A program made the translations under genes and the position numbers. The notes under the pieces are model-generated. The model had not been told where the DNA came from. It did not search any database and saw nothing but the letters and a program-made list of their open reading frames with translations. From an uncultured Oscillospiraceae bacterium (lineage in GTDB: Bacteria > Bacillota > Clostridia > Oscillospirales > Oscillospiraceae), in the NCBI GenBank assembly GCA_934561175.1, contig CAKTFW010000005.1:1-64000 (forward strand): DNA of 64,000 nucleotides, in the 5' to 3' direction. Each line of letters opens with the position of its first letter. Positions within the stretch are counted from its first letter, which is position 1. This document shows, piece after piece, positions 8,823 to 17,809 of this stretch.

Positions 8823-9274
8823 GGCTTGGCCTCAAAATCATTGGAGTCTTTGTACATTTGCAGATAGCCCAGGGGCTGATAGCCGAGCTTGCGATAAAGT
8901 GCCAGCGCGCGGGTGTTATCCGGTTCTACTTCAATGCGGATTCGCGCTGCACCGGTGACCTGTTCCAGATAGTGGAACATGGCGCGGCCGTAGCCGTGGG
9001 ATCGGTATTCCGGCAGCAGGAACAGTTCTTCCAACCAGAGTACCACACCGCCGGTCTCGTGGGAGAAGGTCTTGTTGGTCAGCGCATAGCCGACCGGTGT
9101 GCCGTCGCACTCAAAAAGATAGCAATGCAGATATTCGTCAGAGCGCATCAGTTCCTGAAAGGTTTGACGGTGATATGCGGGCGGAATAGGGTGCAGGACA
9201 GCGGAAGATTGATAAAACTGCTCGGAAAAGGAAAGAAAGATGGCTTCGTCAGCGGGCGTGATATCACGGAACAT
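8819..9274 (-). CDS. GNAT family N-acetyltransferase
   Basis: A 151-residue acetyl-CoA-dependent transferase. The acetyl-CoA-binding motif A is visible as PEYRSHGYGRAMF, preceded by the beta strand WLEELFLL. The C-terminal NTRALALYRKLGY block is typical of the fold. The ribosome binding site GGAGGG lies 5-10 bases before the start on the minus strand. The substrate cannot be inferred. A TATGAT -10 box and TTTAAG repeats lie upstream on this strand, shared with the divergent regulator gene, so it may belong to the same regulon. Confidence 0.88.
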   Translation of the reverse strand: MFRDITPADEAIFLSFSEQFYQSSAVLHPIPPAYHRQTFQELMRSDEYLHCYLFECDGTPVGYALTNKTFSHETGGVVLWLEELFLLPEYRSHGYGRAMFHYLEQVTGAARIRIEVEPDNTRALALYRKLGYQPLGYLQMYKDSNDFEAKP

Positions 9275-9337
9275 GGGGCTCCCTCCGGTTCTGAAATTTT
9301 GTAGCTATCATAACACAATACCAGGAAAAAAGCCAGA

Positions 9338-9354
9338 TTCTTAATCTTTCTTAA
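9338..9354. promoter_or_regulatory. Direct repeat TTCTTAA, candidate response-regulator site
   Basis: TTCTTAA occurs at 9338-9344 and again at 9348-9354, exactly 10 bp apart, in the divergent region between the acetyltransferase and response-regulator genes. Read on the minus strand it is TTTAAGAAAGATTAAGA, nearly the same as 11465-11480. Ten-to-eleven-bp-spaced direct repeats are typical for OmpR-family dimers. Binding by the adjacent regulator is inferred. Confidence 0.55.
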
Positions 9355-9392
9355 ATCTTGCCCTGCGGGCGGCGGAGCAATTCGATCTATGT

Positions 9393-9398
9393 TATAAT
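9393..9398 (+). promoter_or_regulatory. -10 box of the two-component system genes
   Basis: TATAAT lies 18 bases before the regulator start codon. No good -35 hexamer lies 16-18 bases upstream, which fits a promoter needing an activator such as the one that may bind at 9338-9354. Confidence 0.5.
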
Positions 9399-9415
9399 GC
9401 AATAGAGGTGATGTT

Positions 9416-10105
9416 ATGCATCCAATCGCACAGGTTTTAGTTGTGGACGACGAGCCGGATCTGCGAAAAATTCTGCGTATCCTGCTGGAGAGTAACCGTT
9501 ATGCCGTGACGGAAGCGGCAAGCGGAGAGGCAGCGATTGCAGCAGTGCGCACGGATCCGAAGATTGAACTGATCTTGCTGGATATCCTGATGCCGGGCCT
9601 TTCGGGAACGGAAGCCTGCGTCCAGATCCGGCAATTTACGAATGCACCGATTTTGTTCCTGACGGCGCTGACCCAGGAAACGGACAAAGCGGTGGCGTAC
9701 CGCAGCGGCGGAGATGACTATCTGGCGAAGCCCTTTTCACAGGCGGAATTGCTGATGAAAGTGGAATCGCTGCTGCGGCGGTATCGGGTTTATCAGGGAA
9801 GAGAGCAGCAGAGCGCGTCACAGGCAATGTCTCTGGCAGTAGAACCCGGCGCGGTGATCTGCGATGGACGGCGCGTCGTACTGACAGATAAAGAGCAGCG
9901 CATTATTGCCTATCTGTGGGAGCACCGTGGCCAGGTTTGCAGTGTGGCGGAGATTTATGAAGATGTCTGGAATGAAAAGTACTTATCCACCTCGTCCAAT
10001 ACGGTGATGGTTCATATTCTGAATCTGCGAAAAAAGCTGGAGCGTGATCCGGATCGCCCGGCTCTGATTCGAACCGTGTGGGGAAAGGGGTATCAAATTG
10101 ACTAA
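9416..10105 (+). CDS. OmpR-family response regulator
   Basis: A 229-residue cytoplasmic regulator with an N-terminal receiver domain (residues about 5-118) and a C-terminal winged helix (about 135-229). The acidic pocket D11-D12, phospho-acceptor D56 (LLDILMPG), T83 and K105 are all present. The DNA-binding part shows the expected TDKEQRIIAYLWEHRGQ and GKGYQI ends. AGAGGTGA precedes the ATG. The gene overlaps the downstream sensor kinase by 8 bases, so the two form a classic pair. Likely targets are its own region and the transporter operon starting at 11561, judged from the shared repeats. Confidence 0.95.
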   Translation: MHPIAQVLVVDDEPDLRKILRILLESNRYAVTEAASGEAAIAAVRTDPKIELILLDILMPGLSGTEACVQIRQFTNAPILFLTALTQETDKAVAYRSGGDDYLAKPFSQAELLMKVESLLRRYRVYQGREQQSASQAMSLAVEPGAVICDGRRVVLTDKEQRIIAYLWEHRGQVCSVAEIYEDVWNEKYLSTSSNTVMVHILNLRKKLERDPDRPALIRTVWGKGYQID

Positions 10106-11408
10106 AAAGCGGATATGGCATTCGCTGTATACAAAAATGCTGGGTTGTGTTTTGGGTGCCGCCTGCGTGTGCGCGGCACTGGCCGGTCTCGGTCTTTGGC
10201 TGGAAAATGTTTATATCAATTCGTATTACTTGCGGGAGGATATTGCATTCCGGAGAGATGTGGCAACATTTCAGAGTTTCCAGAAGTATGTCACCGCCAA
10301 TAACCTGCGCACAACCGACACAGAGACGATCAGTCGCTGGGTAATCAGTGACAAATACACCTACTTGCTGTTTTATTATGACGATGCATTTTCCTTTAGT
10401 GCAGGTTGGTGGGGCGTTGACTGGGATCCAACAGAAAATTTTGAAGATCCGGATCGGCTATATTTTCCGGTGCATTTTCGAGATGCGACGGTCAAGGTGG
10501 CGATCTATGATTATTCTGAATATCGGGTCCAGGATATTTGGAACTACGCACTCTTTGTCGGCTGCGGTATTGTTTTCCTGCTGATTGTGATGCACTATAC
10601 CAAGCGGCTGACCCGACGGATTATACGACTGTCCCAAGCGGTGGAGACGCTGCAGCACAACCATCTGAAGCAGGAGATTGTGCCAAAAGGCAACGACGAA
10701 ATTGCAACTTTGGCAGGGAATATTGAACTGCTTCGGCAGGAAGTCCTGGAAAACATTGAGCGGGAGCACGCGGCGGTACAGGCCAACGCCGATCTGTTGA
10801 CGGCAATTTCGCATGATATTCGGACACCGCTCACGGCGCTGCTGGGCTACCTGGATCTGGCGGCTGGCGGCCAGTATCATTCCGAAGAGGAGCTGCGGCA
10901 GTATCTGAACAGCGGACGGGATAAGACACTGCAGCTGAAACAGTTGACCGATGAGCTGTTTCAGTATTTTATGGTATTTGGAAACGACCGGTTGCCGCTG
11001 CAGATGGAACAGTACGATGCGGAGATTCTGCTTGAGCAGGTGCTGGGAGAACGGACAGCGCGGCTGCAACTGGAGGGCTTTACGGTGAAAATCCTGGGCG
11101 GCCCGTGTCACGGCACGGTACGCACGGACATTCAATATCTGAACCGGGTGCTGGACAACTTGATGGTCAATGTGGAAAAACACGCGGATCGATCTAAACC
11201 GGTGGTGGTCTTGGTGGAAACAGAAGCGAAGAACCTGCGCATTTCCGTGACAAACGCGGTGCCGTCGATTCCAAATCCGACGGCCAGCACGAAAATCGGT
11301 CTGAAATCCTCTGAAAAGATTATGGAACAAATGGAAGGCAGCCTGAAGGCAGAGCGCGTGGAACATAAATTTATTGCAGAGGTTACGCTGCCGCTTACAG
11401 ATAAATAA
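10098..11408 (+). CDS. Membrane sensor histidine kinase
   Basis: A 436-residue kinase paired with the preceding regulator. It has a transmembrane helix near residues 13-34, an extracellular sensor loop of about 115 residues rich in aromatic residues, a second helix at about 152-172, a HAMP segment, and a HisKA domain with ISHDIRTPLTALLGYL, where H239 is the phosphorylated residue. An HATPase domain with N box NRVLDNLMVNVEKHA follows. The G1 DxGxG motif is not evident, though the TKIGLKSSEKIME block typical of VanS-like Firmicute kinases is. The start is TTG 10098 with AAGGGG upstream, overlapping the regulator. The extracellular signal is unknown. Confidence 0.93.
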   Translation: MTKKRIWHSLYTKMLGCVLGAACVCAALAGLGLWLENVYINSYYLREDIAFRRDVATFQSFQKYVTANNLRTTDTETISRWVISDKYTYLLFYYDDAFSFSAGWWGVDWDPTENFEDPDRLYFPVHFRDATVKVAIYDYSEYRVQDIWNYALFVGCGIVFLLIVMHYTKRLTRRIIRLSQAVETLQHNHLKQEIVPKGNDEIATLAGNIELLRQEVLENIEREHAAVQANADLLTAISHDIRTPLTALLGYLDLAAGGQYHSEEELRQYLNSGRDKTLQLKQLTDELFQYFMVFGNDRLPLQMEQYDAEILLEQVLGERTARLQLEGFTVKILGGPCHGTVRTDIQYLNRVLDNLMVNVEKHADRSKPVVVLVETEAKNLRISVTNAVPSIPNPTASTKIGLKSSEKIMEQMEGSLKAERVEHKFIAEVTLPLTDK

Positions 11409-11464
11409 CAGGCGGGATAGGATGGTTTCAATTTGCAAACATCATAACAGAGCTGTATCAGAAA

Positions 11465-11503
11465 TTTAAGAAATTTTAAGAGCTATCCAAAGGAAAATAT
11501 GAT
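11465..11503 (+). promoter_or_regulatory. Promoter of the hybrid transporter operon with TTTAAG repeats
   Basis: TTTAAG at 11465-11470 and 11475-11480 repeat with a 10-bp period. The second copy sits where a -35 box should be, 17 bases before TATGAT (11498-11503). This is the layout of a promoter activated by an OmpR-type dimer. The same repeat occurs in the regulator's own upstream region at 9338-9354. Confidence 0.6.
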
Positions 11504-11560
11504 ATGCTGATGGCAGAAGGTATTATGGAAACCGGAAAACACAATGGGAGGTATCAAACG

Positions 11561-13954
11561 ATGAAAAAAACAATGCGTTGCATGTCGCTGCTGATGGCAG
11601 TTGCACTGCTGATTGGCTTGATGGCGGGCTGCGGGGACAAGAAAGAGCAGACGGACCCCAATGCGATTGTATATCAGGCAAACTACACGGATATTCAGGT
11701 TGATGATATTAACTATCTGGATAATGTAGCGTTTGGCGATGATGCAGCGTATTTCACTGCAGATGTGGTGACTGGGACGGTTCAGCACACTGCGGATGAA
11801 ATTGCGGAGGAGGATGCTGTTGCCGATACTTATGATTCGGCGGCAACCTGGGAAGAAACCGTTACGGAGATTCGGCTGTTTAAGCTGAATTATGAGACCG
11901 GAGAGGCGACACCGCTGCCGGACTACCAGGAAGATCAGCTGCCGGACGGCGTGAATGGCGGCAGCGGAATTACAGCGCTGCATGCGGCAGCGGACGGAAC
12001 ACTGTGGCTGCTGCAGGACATGTACATCTATAATCAGATGGACATGGAAAATTCGTCCGATGGCGTTTACGCGGCGGACAATAATGACCAGTACACGCTG
12101 ATTCATGTCAGTGATACTGGCAAAGAGCTTGCGCGTTTCCCGCTGAATGAGGTGTTGAGCAGTAATCCGGACGATTATATCTCGATCAATAATTTCCTGA
12201 TTGGCGAGGACGGCAGTATGTATCTGATGAATAACTGGACTGCGCTCTATGTTCTGGACAGCGAAGGAAAGCTGAAATTCAAGATTGAGGAAGACGGCAT
12301 GGAGGATCTGCTCCAGATGGGCGACGGCACCGTTGTACTGACCCGGTGGGGTGAGAATGGCATGGAGATCTGCAAGGTCGATGCTGCGGCACAGAAACTG
12401 GAAGATGGTGAACCGCTGTCGACGACTTCGTACTCCAAGCTGTGCGGCGGCGGCGACGAGAAGTACAGCCTTTACTATGACACCGGCAATGCAGTCTTTG
12501 GCTATGATGCGGCGAAGAAGACAAGCGATAAGCTCTTCGACTGGTTGGCCAGTGATGTGGACAGCGACAATGTTCGTGCGACCAAGATTATGAACGACGG
12601 TACCGTAATTGCGTTCATGAGCTCGTGGGATGACAATTATGAGTCGCAGCAGCTGAGCCTCGTGAAGCTGGTGCCGAAAAAAGCGTCGGAGGTAGCGCAA
12701 AAGAGTGAGCTTACACTGGCAACCCTCTGGATGGACAGCTCGCTGCGCAACATGGTGCTGGAATTTAACCGGAATGATCCCGATTACCGGATTGTGGTTC
12801 ATGATTATTCGGAATATAATACAAATGATGATTATTCGGCTGGACAGACCAAGCTTGCCACGGAAATTGTGGCTGGCAATGTGCCGGATATTCTGTATGC
12901 CAACAATCTGCCGATTGATCAGTATGCGGCGAAGGGCCTGCTGGAGGACCTGTGGCCGATGATCGACAATGATACAGAATTGGGCGGCCGGGATGTGCTG
13001 ATGTCACAGGTGTTCCAGGCGATGGAGCAGGATGGAAAGCTCTACGAGATCACGCCGAGTTTCAGTATTGATACTGCGGTCGGCCTGACCAGCGTGGTTG
13101 GAGACCGGCTCAGCTGGACCCTGGATGATATGCAGGAAGCGCTGAAAAAGCTCCCGGAGGGCGCAACGATTTTCAACAATACAATAACGAAATCGGATGT
13201 TTTGCAGACCTACTGCAACCGGAATGCAGACAGCTTTGTCGATTGGGCAACCGGTCAATGCAGCTTTGACAGCCCGGAGTTTGTGAAGATTCTGGAGTTT
13301 GCCAACTCGTTCCAGCAGAGCTTTGACTGGGAAAACATGGACTGGGAGAATGATTACATCTCAGACGATCAGGGTGTCCGGGAAGGAAAGCAGCTTGTGG
13401 CAAGTGCCTATGTCTCTGATCTGGAGTACTACCTGATGCAGATTAGCCAGTATGGCGGCGATGTGACCTTTGTTGGATATCCGACCGAGTCCGGCAATGG
13501 CAGTGTGTTCAATATTGACAGTTCGATTTCCATCTCTTCGAAATGCAAGGACAAAGAGGCTGCTTGGCGCTTTGTACGCCAGTATCTGACAAAGGACTAT
13601 CAGGAGAATAATGTCTGGTCGCTGCCGACAAATAAGACGGTCTTTGATGAGAAGATCAAGGACATCATGACGCCGCAATATTATACAGATGAAAATGGCG
13701 TCCAGCAGGAAGAGCCGATCACAAGCTGGTGGGTGGATGATCAAGAGGTTGCGATTTACAGCATGAGCCAGGCACAGTATGATCAGCTCATGGAACTGAT
13801 CAACTCCATTACACAGATTTCCCGCTATGACGATGACATTCTGAATATTATCAACGAAGAAGCCGAAGCCTATTTCTCCGGCCAGAGCACAGCTCAGGAT
13901 ACGGCCAATATGATTCAAAGTCGAGTGAAGATCTATGTCAACGAGCAAATGTAA
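11561..13954 (+). CDS. Solute-binding lipoprotein with propeller-like N-terminal half
   Basis: A 797-residue lipoprotein, about twice the usual length. The start at ATG 11561 follows GGGAGG and gives a clean signal ending LMAGC with Cys24. Residues about 35-375 contain repeated Gly/Asp-rich beta motifs (DGTLWLLQDM, EDGSMYLMNNW, DSEGKLKFK) that suggest a beta-propeller. Residues about 382-797 look like a family 1 extracellular solute-binding domain, with ATLWMDSSLRNMVLEFN and VAGNVPDILYANN as typical blocks. It should deliver a ligand, possibly a sugar or oligosaccharide, to the two permeases encoded next. Its end overlaps the first permease gene by 20 bases. The propeller call is from pattern only. 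Confidence 0.88.
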   Translation: MKKTMRCMSLLMAVALLIGLMAGCGDKKEQTDPNAIVYQANYTDIQVDDINYLDNVAFGDDAAYFTADVVTGTVQHTADEIAEEDAVADTYDSAATWEETVTEIRLFKLNYETGEATPLPDYQEDQLPDGVNGGSGITALHAAADGTLWLLQDMYIYNQMDMENSSDGVYAADNNDQYTLIHVSDTGKELARFPLNEVLSSNPDDYISINNFLIGEDGSMYLMNNWTALYVLDSEGKLKFKIEEDGMEDLLQMGDGTVVLTRWGENGMEICKVDAAAQKLEDGEPLSTTSYSKLCGGGDEKYSLYYDTGNAVFGYDAAKKTSDKLFDWLASDVDSDNVRATKIMNDGTVIAFMSSWDDNYESQQLSLVKLVPKKASEVAQKSELTLATLWMDSSLRNMVLEFNRNDPDYRIVVHDYSEYNTNDDYSAGQTKLATEIVAGNVPDILYANNLPIDQYAAKGLLEDLWPMIDNDTELGGRDVLMSQVFQAMEQDGKLYEITPSFSIDTAVGLTSVVGDRLSWTLDDMQEALKKLPEGATIFNNTITKSDVLQTYCNRNADSFVDWATGQCSFDSPEFVKILEFANSFQQSFDWENMDWENDYISDDQGVREGKQLVASAYVSDLEYYLMQISQYGGDVTFVGYPTESGNGSVFNIDSSISISSKCKDKEAAWRFVRQYLTKDYQENNVWSLPTNKTVFDEKIKDIMTPQYYTDENGVQQEEPITSWWVDDQEVAIYSMSQAQYDQLMELINSITQISRYDDDILNIINEEAEAYFSGQSTAQDTANMIQSRVKIYVNEQM

Positions 13955-14897
13955 AGGGATTAAGGCGTTTTCTTTCAAGAAGCCTCAGTTCAAGCATACC
14001 CGCAAAAAAGAAGATGCAGCCGGTCCACGCTTGCGCGTGGACCGGGCTGATTTCCTGAGGAGCATTGCCTTTTTGGCACCGAGTGTGTTGGGGGTTATGC
14101 TGTTCTTTATTCTGCCCTTTTGCGTGGTAGTTTATTACTCTGTCATTGAGAGCCCACTCAACCACAACTTTGTTTTTCTGGACAATTTTATCCGCGTTAT
14201 TAATAACCTGTCCTTTCGGGTCGCGGTAAAAAACACGGTGCTGTTTTCTATTTCGGCAGTGCCGCTTGCAGTGGTGCTGTCACTGGTGCTGGCGTTAATT
14301 CTGGAGGCAAAGATTCCACTGAAAAGTCAGTTCCGGACCTTTTTCCTCAGCCCGATGATGGTGCCGATTGCATCGGTGGTTTTGATCTGGCAGGTGGTAT
14401 TCCACTACAATGGTACACTGAATGCTTTTTTGGCCAATTTCAGCGTGGACAAGATTGACTGGCTGAAATCGCAATACTGTCTTGTGGTGATTGTGATTCT
14501 GTTCTTGTGGAAAAATCTCGGCTACAATATGATCCTTTTCATGGCGGCGCTGAACAATATTCCGCGGGAGCTATTAGAGGTCGCGGAGGTGGAGGGGGCG
14601 TCTAAGCTGCACCAGTTTTTCCACATCAAATTGCGGTATCTCTCACCGACGGTACTGTTTGTGACAATCCTGTCGCTGATTAACTCCTTTAAGATTTTCC
14701 GGGAGATCTATTTGCTGACTGGCGACTATCCCTATGAGGGGCTGTACATGATGCAGCATTTTATGAATAATACATTCCAGTCCCTGGATTACCAGAAGCT
14801 CTCAGCCGCAGCAGTGTTAATGGCGCTTGTCATGGTTGTGATTATTGCGCTGCTGTTTGCCGTTGAGGACCGGTTCGGAAGGGATGTGGAAGGATGA
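13935..14897 (+). CDS. ABC transporter permease, MalF/UgpA type
   Basis: A 320-residue inner-membrane permease with a basic N-terminal tail of about 45 residues and six predicted helices. The cytoplasmic EAA loop that contacts the ATPase reads EVAEVEGASKLHQFFHIKL, a good match to the family. It overlaps the binding-protein gene by 20 bases and the next permease by 4 bases, so the importer subunits are translationally coupled. Substrate specificity cannot be read from the sequence; most relatives carry sugars. Confidence 0.93.
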   Translation: MSTSKCKGIKAFSFKKPQFKHTRKKEDAAGPRLRVDRADFLRSIAFLAPSVLGVMLFFILPFCVVVYYSVIESPLNHNFVFLDNFIRVINNLSFRVAVKNTVLFSISAVPLAVVLSLVLALILEAKIPLKSQFRTFFLSPMMVPIASVVLIWQVVFHYNGTLNAFLANFSVDKIDWLKSQYCLVVIVILFLWKNLGYNMILFMAALNNIPRELLEVAEVEGASKLHQFFHIKLRYLSPTVLFVTILSLINSFKIFREIYLLTGDYPYEGLYMMQHFMNNTFQSLDYQKLSAAAVLMALVMVVIIALLFAVEDRFGRDVEG

Positions 14898-15775
14898 AAA
14901 AGAAAATTGGACGGAGCATCCTGACTGTAGTGGCAGCGGCATTTGCAATTTTATTCTTGCTGCCGACAGTGCTGACGATTTCCAATTCCTTTATGACGCA
15001 GTCGGAGATCAATGCCAACTACGGAACTGTGTTCTCCAACGCGACGAAGGGAACGGGTAAAACCTACATTGCGGATGAGGTCAATCTCAAGTTCATTCCG
15101 GATAAAGTGAGCTTTAGCCAATACATTACAGCACTGCTGAAAAGCCCGGATTATCTGCTGAAGTTCTGGAACTCGATGATCCTGGTCATTCCCATTGTAT
15201 TTTTGCAGCTTGCCGTCGCTTCGGTGGCAGCCTATGGTTTCACCAGATGGCGCGGGAAAATCCGGAGCTTTTTGTTTTTCTTTTATGTCATTCTGATGCT
15301 GATGCCATATCAGGTTACTTTAGTGCCAAACTATCTGGTCAGTTCCTGGCTGCATCTGATTGACACCCGCTGGGCCATTATTTTTCCCGGTGCATTTGCA
15401 CCGTTTTCAGTTTTTTTGCTGACGAAATTTATGCGTAGAATTCCGGTTTCCCTGATTGAGGCGGCAAAGCTGGATGGCTCCAGTGAATGGCAAATTTTTA
15501 AAAATATCTGTTTACCTCAGTGCCGCAGTGCACTGTATTCCATTGCAATTCTGGTGTTTATTGATTACTGGAACATGGTAGAACAGCCGTTGATTCTACT
15601 GCCGGATACGACAAAGCAGCCCCTTTCGGTATATTTGTCGACAATCAACGCCAGTGAAGTCGGAATTGCCTTTGCAGTTGCGGTGGTTTACATGATTCCG
15701 GCACTACTGTTGTTCCTCCATGGTGAGGAATATCTGGTCGAAGGAATTGCCCATTCCGGCTCGGTAAAGGGATAA
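14894..15775 (+). CDS. ABC transporter permease, MalG type
   Basis: A 293-residue partner permease with six predicted helices. The EAA loop is EAAKLDGSSEWQIFKNICLP. The first periplasmic loop, about residues 35-75, is long and polar. ATG 14894 overlaps the stop of the preceding permease (ATGA). It should form the heterodimeric channel with that protein, energised by the ATPase encoded at 18913. Confidence 0.93.
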   Translation: MKKKIGRSILTVVAAAFAILFLLPTVLTISNSFMTQSEINANYGTVFSNATKGTGKTYIADEVNLKFIPDKVSFSQYITALLKSPDYLLKFWNSMILVIPIVFLQLAVASVAAYGFTRWRGKIRSFLFFFYVILMLMPYQVTLVPNYLVSSWLHLIDTRWAIIFPGAFAPFSVFLLTKFMRRIPVSLIEAAKLDGSSEWQIFKNICLPQCRSALYSIAILVFIDYWNMVEQPLILLPDTTKQPLSVYLSTINASEVGIAFAVAVVYMIPALLLFLHGEEYLVEGIAHSGSVKG

Positions 15776-15790
15776 GGAGAAGTGGAACCC

Positions 15791-17809
15791 ATGTACGAAG
15801 AAAAGGTGAAAAAGAGAGGGTGGATCAAAAATGCTGTTATTGTCTTTTTGACGATAATGCTGATTTTGACCTTTTTCTCAAATACCATTATGAATCATTC
15901 GCTGCCTGAGATCTCGGCGCAGTATGTGACATCCGGCACGATCAATGCCAAAATCCGCGGTTCTGGTACCGTCAAAGCCAACCAGGATTATGAAGTTGTG
16001 CTGCAACAGACGCGGGAAATTGTGCAGGTCAATGTCAAGGTCGGAGATACGGTCGCGATCGGCGACTTGCTGTTCACCCTGGCGGATACGGACAGCACGG
16101 AGCTGACCGATGCCCAGACAACGTTGGAGAATTTGGAGCTTGAATATCAAAAGGCATTGATCAATGCAACAAATGCAGATTATACCAAGGAGAACCGCGA
16201 TATTCAGCGGGCGCGTGAAAAGCTTGACAAGTCGATTGCCGAGCGGGATGCCTGTGTTTTTTCTGCGACGGCCTACAACGAGGCAAAGCAGCGTCTGCAG
16301 GCGGCAAAGGACCGCAAGCGCGGAACAGAGGCAGAAATTGCAGATTTGAATGATGATCTGAATTACTATAATAGCCGCTTGAGTGATGCGCAGAGTGATG
16401 TGAGCAATTACGAGCAGACAATTGCAGATCTGAAAGAGGACATTTCCAGCTACGAAGCGCAGATCAAGGCCATTGATGGCGCGGGCACTTCGGATCTGGA
16501 TCGTCAGATTAAGGATATTGAGCTGGAGCTGGAGGACGCGCAGCAGACGCTGGCGGAGGATCAGCAGATTCATGGCGCGGCTTATCAGCAGCTGCGGGAG
16601 GCTGCAATTGCTGCATTGCCGGCAGAGGATCAGAGCGACGAAGCGAAGATTCGGGTCAAAATGGGCGTATTAGTGAAGACTGACGCCACAGATGAGCAGA
16701 AGGTTGCCTATAAGACGCTGACAGTGGATCAGGATGCAGTTGATAAGCTGCAGTTGCGTCTGGAACGGGCAAAGGAAGACCTGAAAAATGCCAACAGCGG
16801 CAGTGATGGCACGACTTCCAGAGATGATCTGGTGGATAAACTGAACAAGGCGAAAAAGAGCCTTTCCACGACAGAATCCAATCTAAGCTCTGCAAAGAAG
16901 CGGGTGCGGAATTATACGAATGATGTGTCGGATACCCAGTCTTCTATTACAAAAAAGCAGAATGCCCTGAACGAACGCAGCGATCTGGTGGACGAGTGCC
17001 AGCAGACAGTTACGGATCTGGAGAATAACAAGACAGAATATGAGAACGCCGTCCAGGAAGTGGAAACAAACGAAACAGCGCTGGAAGACTTGATTTTTAC
17101 ACTGTCTGAGACACAGAAGTCGGATGATGTAAAAGAGCGGCTGGAAAATCTGGATTTGCAGGCACAGCAGCGGGCTATTGCCCGGCAGCGTAAAGTGGTT
17201 GCAAAGTATCAGGAGGAGTCTACGGCGACTGAGGTGACGGCCAATGTAGCCGGCACAGTCAGTACAATCAATGTCAAGGCGGGTGAATCGAACACGGCTG
17301 GTGAGGCGATGGCGACGATTACGGTGGAAGACCGCGGCTTTACGGTCAGCATTCCGGCGACGCTGGAGCAGAGCAAACGGGTTGCCGTGGGCGATGTGGC
17401 GGAGGTTTCCGGCGCGTATTGGGGCAGCAGTATTCAGGCGACCCTTGCTGCAATTAAAAACGATCCGGACAACCCTGGTAAGGGCAAACTTCTGGAATTT
17501 AATGTGACCGGCGATGTGGAACCCAACATGAATCTGTCGCTGACCATTGGCCAGAAGAGCCAGAACTATGACAGTCTGGTGCCGCGCAGCGCGGTTCGGA
17601 CGGATAGCAATGGCGATTTTGTGCTGGTTGTTATCGCAAAGTCCAGCCCGCTTGGAAACCGCTATGTTGCAACACGGACAGATGTCAAGGTTCAAGCGAC
17701 GGATGACACGATGGCTGCGGTTTCCGGACTGGGAAACAGCGACTATGTTATCACGACCTCCAGCAAGCCGATTGAGGCGGGTATGCAGGTTCGAATTGCA
17801 GATGAATGA
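15791..17809 (+). CDS. HlyD/MacA-like membrane fusion protein with very long coiled coil
   Basis: A 672-residue membrane-anchored adaptor. One N-terminal helix spans about residues 12-31. The first half-lipoyl segment follows (about 55-90, motif VNVKVGDTVAIGDLLF), then a helical, Glu/Lys/Gln-rich region of about 370 residues (95-465). The second half-lipoyl segment is about 479-512 (TANVAGTVSTINVKAGES), and a beta-barrel region ends the protein. ATG 15791 is chosen because AAGGAG lies at a proper distance; an upstream GTG at 15782 is too close to it. Adaptors of this family serve exporters, so its place inside an importer operon is odd. Confidence 0.9.
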   Translation: MYEEKVKKRGWIKNAVIVFLTIMLILTFFSNTIMNHSLPEISAQYVTSGTINAKIRGSGTVKANQDYEVVLQQTREIVQVNVKVGDTVAIGDLLFTLADTDSTELTDAQTTLENLELEYQKALINATNADYTKENRDIQRAREKLDKSIAERDACVFSATAYNEAKQRLQAAKDRKRGTEAEIADLNDDLNYYNSRLSDAQSDVSNYEQTIADLKEDISSYEAQIKAIDGAGTSDLDRQIKDIELELEDAQQTLAEDQQIHGAAYQQLREAAIAALPAEDQSDEAKIRVKMGVLVKTDATDEQKVAYKTLTVDQDAVDKLQLRLERAKEDLKNANSGSDGTTSRDDLVDKLNKAKKSLSTTESNLSSAKKRVRNYTNDVSDTQSSITKKQNALNERSDLVDECQQTVTDLENNKTEYENAVQEVETNETALEDLIFTLSETQKSDDVKERLENLDLQAQQRAIARQRKVVAKYQEESTATEVTANVAGTVSTINVKAGESNTAGEAMATITVEDRGFTVSIPATLEQSKRVAVGDVAEVSGAYWGSSIQATLAAIKNDPDNPGKGKLLEFNVTGDVEPNMNLSLTIGQKSQNYDSLVPRSAVRTDSNGDFVLVVIAKSSPLGNRYVATRTDVKVQATDDTMAAVSGLGNSDYVITTSSKPIEAGMQVRIADE

